From: CAYILC01 sp964364145
GTDB taxonomy: Bacteria > Patescibacteriota > Microgenomatia > UBA1400 > UBA12028
Length of the DNA stretch: 12,891 nt
Reading direction: 5' to 3'
Assembly (NCBI GenBank): GCA_964364145.1
Contig: CAYILC010000023.1
Location: forward strand, 1 to 12,891
Of the stretch, positions 1 to 5,540 are shown piece by piece (the first letter of the stretch is position 1; every line of letters starts with the position of its first letter). Both the position numbers and the translations under genes were made by a program. Below the pieces are notes generated by a model. It saw only the letters and a program-made list of their open reading frames with translations. It had not been told where the DNA came from and searched no databases.

Positions 1-16
1 ATATCAAGGAGGCACA

Positions 17-325
17 ATGCCAATGACTGTCACCATAAAAACACTGAAACCCATGCCGGGCTATGTTTTGGTCGAGCCAGCATCAAAGCAAACACAAACT
101 TCAAGCGGAATTTATCTTCCCGATTCACACGATGAAAAACCACAGTATGGAACGGTTCTTGCTGTTGGCGGTGACTGGACAACAGATCAAGGCACGACAA
201 TCAAGGCTCCGTGCAAAGTGAAGGATACTGTGATCTACAAAAAATGGGGCGGTAACGAGGTAAAGATTGGCGATATTGAGTATCAGTTTTTAAAGTTCGA
301 AGATATATTAGCGGCGGTGAGATAG
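17..325 (+). CDS. groES: GroES co-chaperonin (10 kDa chaperonin)
   Basis: GroES forms the heptameric lid of the cytoplasmic GroEL folding chamber. The 102-residue length is normal. The usual landmarks are present: an N-terminal strand ending GYVLVEP (15-21), a mobile loop at about 21-40 with the hydrophobic IYL triplet (32-34) that docks on GroEL, the PQYGTVLAVG strand (42-51), the KVKDTVIYKKWGGNEVK core and the C-terminal EDILAAV. AAGGAGG at 6-12 is the ribosome binding site. It lies 4 nt before ATG 17 and 10 nt before an in-frame ATG at 23, so either start is possible. The promoter lies outside the window, so regulation (for example HrcA/CIRCE) cannot be judged. It is followed after 9 bp by an uncharacterised gene and then groEL, in the same direction. 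Confidence 0.96.
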   Translation: MPMTVTIKTLKPMPGYVLVEPASKQTQTSSGIYLPDSHDEKPQYGTVLAVGGDWTTDQGTTIKAPCKVKDTVIYKKWGGNEVKIGDIEYQFLKFEDILAAVR

Positions 326-334
326 GAGGGGGAT

Positions 335-640
335 ATGGCAGGATTACTAGATGCACTCAAAACATATACTCTTGACCAACTAGCGAGAGAGATCGACATT
401 AAACCAACATTTGGTCTTGAAACATTAAATGGAATATTAAAATTGTTCCAACATCCAAGATTTGAAGAACTCGTAACAGTTTGGATTACAGCGGGAGAGA
501 CTGCTGGAGATTTTAGAAAATATCAAGAATTGGCTCATGTAGTTCAAAGAGAGACTAATCTGTCAGATGTTGTACTAGGATATGTGCTCAAATGGTATTA
601 CGACCAATCTCAAGTCAAAGCTGTTTCACAACCACAATAA
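335..640 (+). CDS. Uncharacterised 101-residue protein encoded between groES and groEL
   Basis: I do not recognise this family. It is a real gene by context: AGGAGGGGG lies just before ATG 335, it is only 9 bp after groES, it ends 22 bp before groEL, and all three run in one direction. The product is soluble, with no signal peptide or membrane segment, and looks mostly helical. Its C-terminal half (QELAHVVQRETNLSDVVLGY) resembles a small helical bundle or DNA-binding-like fold only in a general way. Base composition differs from its neighbours: the 60 bases at 421-480 contain 17 G+C, against 33 in 781-840 of groEL. That suggests a different history, or weaker codon selection than groEL. A role with the chaperonin is possible but is inferred only from position. 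Confidence 0.8.
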   Translation: MAGLLDALKTYTLDQLAREIDIKPTFGLETLNGILKLFQHPRFEELVTVWITAGETAGDFRKYQELAHVVQRETNLSDVVLGYVLKWYYDQSQVKAVSQPQ

Positions 641-662
641 TAACAATACATAAGGAGCCCTC

Positions 663-2297
663 ATGTCAACACCAAAACAAATGATTTTCAATGAAGACGC
701 ACAACAGAAAATGCTCGCGGGAATCGCGAAGCTTTCTGCGGCAGTAACCACAACGCTTGGCCCTCGCGGCAGCAACGTGGCGATCGACAAATCCTGGGGT
801 GCTCCAGCTGTTCTTCATGACGGCGTAAGCGTTGCCAAAGAGGTGAACTTAGAAGATCCGTATGAGAACATGGGCGCACAGCTGGTCAAAGAGGCCGCTT
901 CAAAAACAAACGACGTGGCTGGTGATGGAACAACCACCGCAACGCTTCTCGCGCACCAAATCACCGCAATGGGAATCAAGAATATTGCCGCCGGCGCAAA
1001 TCCAATGATGGTGAAAAAAGGCATCGATATGGCTGTCGACGCGGTAGTTGCAGAGATAAGTCGCCTTGCCAAACCGGTCAAACAAGAGGACTGGGTGAAG
1101 GTTGCCACGATTTCCGCGCAAAACGAGGAGATCGGAAAGAAAATTGCAGAAGCTCTCAAGTTGGTGGGCAAAGATGGCGTGGTTGAGGTTGAGGAAGGCC
1201 GAACCATGGACATTGAGATCGAGCACACCGAAGGCATGGCCTTTGATAAAGGATATATCTCGGCATACTTGGTGACCAACTCGGACAGCATGGAAGCGGT
1301 TCTGGAAGATCCTCATATTTTGATCACCGATCAGAAAGTTAGCTCGATTCAAGACCTTTTGCCGTTTTTGGAAAAGCTCATGAAAATCTCCAAGAATTTG
1401 GTGTTGATTGCGGACGATGTTGACGGCGAGGCACTATCTACGCTGGTGGTCAATAAACTCCGCGGCGTGTTCAATGTGTTGGCTATTAAGGCACCAGGAT
1501 TTGGTGACCGCCGCAAAGAAATGCTCCAAGATATCGCGGTACTCACTGGCGGAAACTTTATTTCCATCGATACCGGTCGCAAATTAGACAGCGTTACGCC
1601 AGAGGACTGCGGACATGCGAGTAGTATTCGAGCAACCAAGGACACCACAACAATTATCGGCGGCAAGGGAAAGAAGGCGGACATTACTGGCCGCATTGCA
1701 CAGATCAAGAAAGAATTGGATACAACCACTTCCGAGTTCGACAAAGAAAAATTGCAGGAGCGGTTGGCAAAATTATCCGGCGGAGTTGCAGTGATCAAGG
1801 TTGGTGCCGCTACAGAAGTTGAACTCAAGGAATTACAAGAACGCGTGAAGGACGCCAAGGGGGCTACCAAAGCTGCCATCGAGGAAGGCGTGATTCCCGG
1901 CGGCGGGGTGACCTACTTGCGCGCAGCCAAGGTTTTGGACGGCATCAAAGATAAAGATGCGGATGTTGCGTCCGGTATACGAATTGTTCGCGACTCTTTG
2001 GCGATGCCACTTAGAAAACTCGCCGAGAACTCTGGCGCGGATGGCGGCAAGGTGTTGTATCAGGTGCTGTCACAAGAAACTATTGGGTATGGCTTTAACG
2101 CTTTAACCTTGGAATTTGGTGACATGCTCAAGATGGGCGTGATCGACCCGGCCAAAGTTGCCAAGCACGCGTTGAGGAACGCCGCGAGTGTTGCCGGGAT
2201 GATTTTAACCACGCGCTGTTTGATTACTGATATTAAGGAAGAGAAGAAGGCTGGTGGGGGTGGCATGGGTGGCGGGATGAGCGGGATGGATATGTAG
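663..2297 (+). CDS. groEL: GroEL chaperonin (60 kDa, Hsp60)
   Basis: GroEL is the ATP-driven folding chamber that works with GroES in the cytoplasm. The 544-residue length is typical. Visible motifs include the nucleotide-binding TLGPRG (31-36, usually GPKG), KSWGAPAV leading into D53, GDGTTTA (87-93), the apical-domain region with KAPGFGDRRKEML, and the late equatorial motif DAKGATKAAIEEG followed by PGGGV, which holds the ATPase aspartate. The C-terminus carries the usual Gly-Met tail. AGGAG at 653-657, 5 nt before the ATG, supports the start. GPRG and KSWG in place of the common GPKG and KSFG are, in my experience, frequent in Patescibacteria. The gene is the GC-richer, well-conserved end of the operon. 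Confidence 0.98.
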   Translation: MSTPKQMIFNEDAQQKMLAGIAKLSAAVTTTLGPRGSNVAIDKSWGAPAVLHDGVSVAKEVNLEDPYENMGAQLVKEAASKTNDVAGDGTTTATLLAHQITAMGIKNIAAGANPMMVKKGIDMAVDAVVAEISRLAKPVKQEDWVKVATISAQNEEIGKKIAEALKLVGKDGVVEVEEGRTMDIEIEHTEGMAFDKGYISAYLVTNSDSMEAVLEDPHILITDQKVSSIQDLLPFLEKLMKISKNLVLIADDVDGEALSTLVVNKLRGVFNVLAIKAPGFGDRRKEMLQDIAVLTGGNFISIDTGRKLDSVTPEDCGHASSIRATKDTTTIIGGKGKKADITGRIAQIKKELDTTTSEFDKEKLQERLAKLSGGVAVIKVGAATEVELKELQERVKDAKGATKAAIEEGVIPGGGVTYLRAAKVLDGIKDKDADVASGIRIVRDSLAMPLRKLAENSGADGGKVLYQVLSQETIGYGFNALTLEFGDMLKMGVIDPAKVAKHALRNAASVAGMILTTRCLITDIKEEKKAGGGGMGGGMSGMDM

Positions 2298-2311
2298 GCT
2301 ACGCAGTCTTG

Positions 2312-2360
2312 CTTTCTCGACACATAGCGGGGACCCCGCTCCCCAGATGTGTCTCGAAAG
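2312..2360. repeat. Imperfect inverted repeat with GC-rich apical hairpin after groEL
   Basis: The arms are 2312-2325 (CTTTCTCGACACAT) and 2347-2360 (ATGTGTCTCGAAAG). They pair at 12 of 14 positions, with a two-base internal mismatch. Inside, GCGGGGACCCCGC (2327-2339) can fold on itself. The element starts 14 bp after the groEL stop and lies upstream of the strong terminator. It has no T-tract, so it is not itself a standard terminator. It could be an mRNA 3'-end stabiliser, a dispersed genomic repeat or a small mobile remnant. The window holds only one copy, so these cannot be separated. Confidence 0.6.
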
Positions 2361-2393
2361 AAGCCTGCTTCACTTCAATTGAAATAGCAATTT

Positions 2394-2420
2394 AAAGCCC
2401 CGGTTTTATCCGGGGCTTTT
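2394..2420 (+). terminator. Rho-independent terminator of the groES-groEL operon
   Basis: There is a perfect 10-bp stem, AAAGCCCCGG (2394-2403) and CCGGGGCTTT (2410-2419), around a 6-base loop TTTTAT. The 3' side ends in TTTT. The A-run on the left arm means it could also act on the minus strand. It lies about 100 bp after the groEL stop. Confidence 0.9.
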
Positions 2421-2640
2421 CCATTCCAGCGACAAAATCTCTTTTTCACCCGTGACCTTCTTGGTCTTACCCTCGATTCACCAGTACGAAGTGGTACGCT
2501 GCGGTAATCAGCGTCTTCAAAATAGAGGACTATGAGATGGTGAATACCATAGTGCTAGCGAATAGGAGGTTGGGGAGGAAGAAATATTTGTTCATGGTTG
2601 TAGTTTACTGCGCGAACCTTACAGATCGATTACAAAAAGG
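2421..2640. other. Intergenic stretch before the first assembly gap, no supported gene
   Basis: No convincing gene is visible in these 220 bases. A plus-strand reading frame from 2537 gives about 34 residues (starting MVNTIVLANRRLGRKKYLF) before it runs into the gap. It has no clear ribosome binding site or recognisable family, so it is either chance or the start of a gene lost in the gap. A small hairpin, CGCTG/CAGCG with a 7-base loop, is present near 2499-2515. Nothing else stands out. Confidence 0.5.
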
Positions 2641-2740
2641 NNNNNNNNNNNNNNNNNNNNNNNNNNNNNNNNNNNNNNNNNNNNNNNNNNNNNNNNNNNN
2701 NNNNNNNNNNNNNNNNNNNNNNNNNNNNNNNNNNNNNNNN
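2641..2740. other. Assembly gap (100 N)
   Basis: This is a run of exactly 100 N, the conventional length for a scaffold join of unknown size. The distance between the groEL region and the abiE promoter is therefore not known. The two sides are only as reliably linked as the scaffolding. Confidence 0.95.
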
Positions 2741-2743
2741 CTC

Positions 2744-2772
2744 TTGACACGTTTTCACATACTGCTTATGAT
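2744..2772 (+). promoter_or_regulatory. Consensus sigma-70-type promoter of abiE
   Basis: The -35 box is TTGACA (2744-2749), matching the consensus 6 of 6. The spacer is 17 bp. The -10 box is TATGAT (2767-2772), matching 5 of 6. The expected transcription start is near 2779-2780, only 2-3 nt before the abiEi ATG at 2782, so the mRNA should be essentially leaderless. It begins 3 bases after the assembly gap. Confidence 0.9.
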
Positions 2773-2790
2773 AGACAGTATATGAAAACG
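2750..2790. promoter_or_regulatory. 41-bp palindromic operator over the abiE -10 box and start codon
   Basis: The left arm is CGTTTTCACATACTG (2750-2764) and the right arm is CAGTATATGAAAACG (2776-2790). They are reverse complements at 14 of 15 positions, around an 11-bp spacer. The left arm fills most of the -35/-10 spacer, the centre holds the -10 box, and the right arm contains the abiEi ATG and the first codons. AbiEi antitoxins of characterised systems bind inverted repeats in their own promoter and repress it. This palindrome is the obvious binding site by position, though binding is inferred. Confidence 0.82.
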
Positions 2791-3381
2791 TATGATTTGG
2801 CATCCTTAACCAAAGAGATTCGTGATTCTGGGCTGTATTTTTTTAGGATAGACACCTTACAAAATGTATTAAAAGTACCAAATCACAGATCGCTATATAA
2901 CGTATTGAGTCAACTAATACGGGCAGGTATACTCGATAAAGCTGAGAGAAATATATACATTCGATCTGATTATCAAGGAAGCGAGTTTGCTCTGGCAAAT
3001 TTTCTTTATCAACCTTCATATATCTCTTTTGAAAGTGCGTTAAGCTTTTATGGTGTTCTTTCTCAATTTCCAACTGAAGTTACAAGCGCGACACTTAAGC
3101 TTCCAAGAACAAAAATATGTGAAGATAGACAATTTTCTTATTTTCGAATAAAAAAAGATCTTTTCTGGGGTTACGTAAAACAGGAAAATTATCTCATTGC
3201 TGAAGCCGAGAAAGCCCTTTTAGATCAAATGTATTTGGCAACAAAAGGGAGCAGGTCTTTGAGTTTTGATGAATATGATTTCTCATGCTTCAACAAAAAA
3301 ACCATATACAAATATGCGCACATGTTCCCTCAAACTCGCCAATTCCTAAGTAGGATGAAGCAATTACAGGAGTACCTATGA
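2782..3381 (+). CDS. abiEi: AbiEi-type antitoxin and transcriptional autoregulator
   Basis: AbiEi is the antitoxin of the AbiE abortive-infection (type IV toxin-antitoxin) system and usually represses its own operon. The 199-residue protein has an N-terminal winged-helix-like region (about 1-60, with RSLYNVLSQLIRAGILDKAE and a basic wing). It then has the family-typical PSYISFESALSFYGVL (78-93) and a C-terminal domain with EAEKALLDQMYL. There is no ribosome binding site before ATG 2782. The promoter position instead suggests leaderless translation. The stop overlaps the abiEii start by 4 bp (ATGA at 3378-3381), which implies translational coupling. The gene is AT-richer than groEL, consistent with a mobile defence module. 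Confidence 0.88.
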   Translation: MKTYDLASLTKEIRDSGLYFFRIDTLQNVLKVPNHRSLYNVLSQLIRAGILDKAERNIYIRSDYQGSEFALANFLYQPSYISFESALSFYGVLSQFPTEVTSATLKLPRTKICEDRQFSYFRIKKDLFWGYVKQENYLIAEAEKALLDQMYLATKGSRSLSFDEYDFSCFNKKTIYKYAHMFPQTRQFLSRMKQLQEYL

Positions 3382-4048
3382 TTACCAGAAATCAAGTTAC
3401 CAGCCTTGCTAAACAACTCAAAACCAATGAGTTAACCGTGTTTCGAGAGTATCTCCAGATACTTTTTCTGAGTAAGCTGTCACAACATGCAGAAAGCAAA
3501 GGAATTCTTTTCAAAGGGGGTACAGCAGTTCACTTAATGTTCAAAGCACCAAGGTTTTCAGAAGATCTGGATTTTACTGTCACCTTAAGTGACGCAGGCT
3601 TTAATCGGGTGATTGGTGAAGTTTTCGACGAGCTTCAGAGAGAAGAACAGGTAGAGTTTAAAGAAAGAAAAACCTTGACTGGTCGACGATTCTTGCTTCA
3701 TGGACTAAAAGGTGCCATGAAATTCGCCACATTTATTAACTTAGACTTCTCATTTCGCGAAAAAGCACTTGAGCCAACTCATTCACTCATAGACACTCCA
3801 TATCCCGTTCTTATCACTGCGTATATCAACCACTTATCTGCCGAAGAAATCTGTGCAGAAAAAATACGAGCAATTTTGACTCGCCGCAAAGGGCGTGATA
3901 TTTACGATTTGTGGTACTTGCTTTCTAAGGGAACGACAATACGAGCGGAGCTCGTCACGCAGAAGTTGAAATACTATGAATTAGGTGCCTATGATGTAGC
4001 AAAATTGATTGATCGCATTGAAACATTTGGAGAAAAAGACTTTGTGAT
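3378..4048 (+). CDS. abiEii: AbiEii/AbiGii-type nucleotidyltransferase toxin, 3' end in assembly gap
   Basis: This is the toxin partner of AbiEi, a cytoplasmic nucleotidyltransferase of the DUF1814 (AbiEii) family. Family members modify RNA or other substrates using NTP. Visible motifs are FKGGTAVHLMF (45-55), RFSEDLDF (59-66) with the metal-binding pair D63 and D65, LDFSF (122-126), and the later block EEICAEKIRAILTRRKGRDIYDLWYL with K162, R169-R170, D174 and D177. The first 223 residues are readable. The remaining C-terminus and the stop codon fall in the N run, so any reading through the Ns is meaningless. All recognisable catalytic motifs are intact, so the toxin is probably functional. 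It is coupled to abiEi by a 4-bp overlap. Confidence 0.88.
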
Positions 4049-4148
4049 NNNNNNNNNNNNNNNNNNNNNNNNNNNNNNNNNNNNNNNNNNNNNNNNNNNN
4101 NNNNNNNNNNNNNNNNNNNNNNNNNNNNNNNNNNNNNNNNNNNNNNNN
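4049..4148. other. Assembly gap (100 N)
   Basis: This is the second run of exactly 100 N. It removes the end of abiEii and the start of the next gene. The true size is unknown. Confidence 0.95.
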
Positions 4149-4291
4149 TACTGAATAAGGACACGGTTGTCATTAAAGCTTCTGAAGCGAGTTGGTTAAA
4201 ACGCAGTTATGGAAAAATGAGTGGGGCTTGGAAAAATACTCGTCCAACAACTCAACTTGAAAAAATGAGAAATGAGTGGAATGGAAAATAA
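4149..4291 (+). CDS. C-terminal fragment of a probable VapB-type antitoxin (5' end in gap)
   Basis: Reading from 4151 gives 46 residues ending in TAA at 4289-4291. They include DTVVIKASEASWLKRSYGKM and a tail KMRNEWNGK. It is not in the frame that a literal 100-base gap would give abiEii, and it does not look like an AbiEii C-terminus. It overlaps the start of a PIN-domain toxin gene on the same strand, which is the normal position of a VapB antitoxin. A basic, tryptophan-containing tail ending in R-x-E-W is also common in such antitoxins. The N-terminal DNA-binding domain is missing, so the subfamily cannot be given. Confidence 0.6.
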
Positions 4292-4685
4292 ACATTTCAT
4301 TTTTCTCGATACCAATCTCTTCATTTATTTTTTTGAAGGAAAAGGAGTTTTAGGGTTGAAAGCCAAAAAGGTCTTTGAATTGCTGGCCACGAACAAAGTC
4401 AAAGCAGTAACAAGCATTATCACACAAATTGAATTACTCTCTCTCAAATCTTCAAATGAAAGTACAAAACACCTGCTTGAGTTATTTTTAGAGACACCAA
4501 ATTTGACAATTGAAAATCTTGGTCCCGAGATTGCCAACGAAGCCGCCAGAGTTCGCCGAGTATATGGATTCCGGACCCCTGATGCAATTCAATTAGCTAC
4601 TGCACTCTATTGCAAAGCTGACAAGTTTATAACAAATGATAAACGCCTTGCAAGCTTCAAGGAAATCAACATTGAGCTTCTGTAA
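4272..4685 (+). CDS. VapC-like PIN-domain toxin ribonuclease
   Basis: PIN-domain VapC toxins are Mg-dependent RNases that cut specific RNAs, often tRNA, when not held by VapB. The 137-residue protein has the four acidic active-site positions: D13 in FLDTN, E54 in TQIELL, D104 in RTPDAIQLATA and D123 in FITNDKRL. The fold order and length fit VapC. Two starts are possible, ATG 4272 or ATG 4281 (giving MENKHFIFLDTN). Both overlap the end of the preceding antitoxin frame, as usual for coupled pairs, and neither has a strong ribosome binding site. An intrinsic terminator follows 18 bp after the stop. With the AbiE pair upstream, this makes two adjacent toxin-antitoxin modules. Confidence 0.88.
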   Translation: MSGMENKHFIFLDTNLFIYFFEGKGVLGLKAKKVFELLATNKVKAVTSIITQIELLSLKSSNESTKHLLELFLETPNLTIENLGPEIANEAARVRRVYGFRTPDAIQLATALYCKADKFITNDKRLASFKEINIELL

Positions 4686-4703
4686 ACTTTTCACAGAAAA
4701 ACA

Positions 4704-4729
4704 AAAACCGCCCCTCTTTGAGCGGTTTT
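4704..4729. terminator. Bidirectional terminator between vapC-like gene and tRNA-fMet
   Basis: AAAACCGC (4704-4711) and GCGGTTTT (4722-4729) form an 8-bp stem with a 10-base loop. There is a T-run on each strand's 3' side. It can end the plus-strand toxin transcript and the minus-strand tRNA transcript, which finishes at 4740. Confidence 0.8.
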
Positions 4730-4739
4730 CTATTTGATG

Positions 4740-5004
4740 TTGCGGGGCAAGGAGTCGAACCTTATCTGCGAGATTATGCATCTGTATTCTCCTGTTTCCA
4801 GGAGTGTCGGACTATATCTTCTCCCTTTTGTAAGGAAGTCCGGCGTATAGTCTCTACGGATTTCTTTGCAAAAGCAAAGATCTTTCCTCGGTATTGCCCT
4901 TTCTTGTTTAGAGGAGGGTTTCACCGATATAGCCAGAATTCACGCGCAACTTCTGTGCGAGTGGCCCATCTTGAGCCTCACGTGCAGCCGTACACTACCC
5001 CGCG
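4740..5004 (-). tRNA. Initiator tRNA-Met (CAT anticodon), interrupted by a group I intron
   Basis: Exon 1 is 5004-4974 (31 nt, beginning CGCGGGG) and exon 2 is 4778-4740 (39 nt, ending CCCCGCA plus A73). Joined, they form a cloverleaf. The acceptor stem has the C1-A72 mismatch that marks bacterial initiator tRNA. The D arm is GTGT/GCAC, the anticodon loop CTCATAA has anticodon CAT, the variable loop is CAGA, and the T arm is TAAGG-TTCGACT-CCTTG. CCA is not encoded and must be added after transcription. The anticodon stem lacks the usual three G-C pairs (positions 29-31 with 39-41 are A-U, G-C, G-U), and the D loop is short. The gene starts 11 bp after the FtsB-like gene on the same strand, so it may be co-transcribed with it. 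Confidence 0.9.
4779..4973 (-). ncRNA. Group I self-splicing intron (195 nt) in the tRNA-fMet anticodon loop
   Basis: The intron lies between U33 and C34 of the tRNA and ends in the required G (4779). Exon GGCU (4977-4974) pairs with GGCC (4966-4963), giving P1 with the conserved U-G at the splice site. The adjacent AUG (4969-4967) pairs with exon-2 CAU (4778-4776) as P10. P3 is TCTGGC (4937-4932)/GCCGGA (4844-4839). P4 is TCGGT (4927-4923)/ACCGA (4892-4888). P7 is GACTAT (4852-4847)/ATAGTC (4815-4810), carrying the classic R and S signatures AGAGACTATA and AAGATATAGTCC. P8 is CTTCC/GGGAG (4838-4834/4825-4821). P9 is CTCCTG-GAAA-CAGGAG (4804-4789). P2 and a P6 extension hairpin are also visible. 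There is no homing endonuclease gene. The small size fits tRNA-resident group I introns such as those known in cyanobacterial tRNA-fMet. Confidence 0.92.
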
Positions 5005-5015
5005 CGAGGAGATTA

Positions 5016-5444
5016 TTATATCTGATCTTGCCTGAAAAAGATATCTTTGAGGCGAGGAAAAACCCCCCGTATTATTTGCCCAAACTGACCGATGATGTTT
5101 CTTTTTTCGATTTCAATAGTGTTATTTCCTAATGCTACTGATGACGACGCAACTGCAATAGAGTCGCTATTTTGCGCCACCTGCACCACAGTCTCGCCTG
5201 GCTTTTGCATACCCAACTGCTCGCGGATCATCTTTTCTCGCTCAAACGGCGCATTCGCATCCTCAATCTGCACCTTTTTTTCGGCATTTTCCTTTTCAAG
5301 CGCAGTAGCTTTTTCTTCAGTAAGGTGCAACCGTTTTTCAGCACGAGAAACGTCTGCGAGATGTTTTCCTAAGGATAGTGACGCTAGCGCGCATACCATA
5401 AGCCATACAAGCAAAAATACTCTGGAACGTACCAATTTTTTCAT
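5016..5444 (-). CDS. FtsB/DivIC-like septum formation protein
   Basis: This is a short bitopic membrane protein of the cell-division machinery, where FtsB/DivIC pairs with FtsL. The 142-residue product has a basic N-terminus (MKKLVRSR), one membrane segment (about 8-27), a coiled-coil-like stretch (HLTEEKATALEKENAEKKVQ) and the family signature FEREKMIREQLGMQKPGE. An extra C-terminal tail of roughly 50 residues has no recognised domain. I chose ATG 5444. TTG 5450 is in frame and only two codons upstream, and AGGA (10 nt before the ATG, 4 nt before the TTG) does not settle it. It lies 93 bp from the divergent recombinase gene and 11 bp upstream of the tRNA-fMet gene. Confidence 0.82.
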   Translation of the reverse strand: MKKLVRSRVFLLVWLMVCALASLSLGKHLADVSRAEKRLHLTEEKATALEKENAEKKVQIEDANAPFEREKMIREQLGMQKPGETVVQVAQNSDSIAVASSSVALGNNTIEIEKRNIIGQFGQIIRGVFPRLKDIFFRQDQI

Positions 5445-5527
5445 TGACAAACTATCCTATATATTGTAGTATCGCGGCTGCACAGTTACAAAACGGTTAC
5501 ACCATTCATTATCTGCCACTCGTGGAC

Positions 5528-5540
5528 TATTATACCTATG
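5528..5540 (+). promoter_or_regulatory. Possible -10 box placing the recombinase start at or near the mRNA 5' end
   Basis: TATTAT (5528-5533) lies 4 bases before ATG 5538, where transcription would begin at about the start codon. There is no Shine-Dalgarno sequence upstream and no good -35 match. This is a weak promoter call, but it is consistent with a leaderless transcript. Confidence 0.4.

Noticed and set aside
815..1879. Long minus-strand open frames opposite groEL
   Set aside because: They are antisense shadows of a highly conserved GroEL frame, with no ribosome binding sites or recognisable protein features.
2537..2640. Short plus-strand gene running into the first gap
   Set aside because: Only about 34 residues are readable. 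There is no good ribosome binding site and no recognisable family.
4718..5132. Plus-strand open frames across the tRNA/intron region
   Set aside because: The sequence is fully explained on the minus strand by the split tRNA and intron. The frames have no family match or start signals. The intron therefore carries no homing endonuclease.
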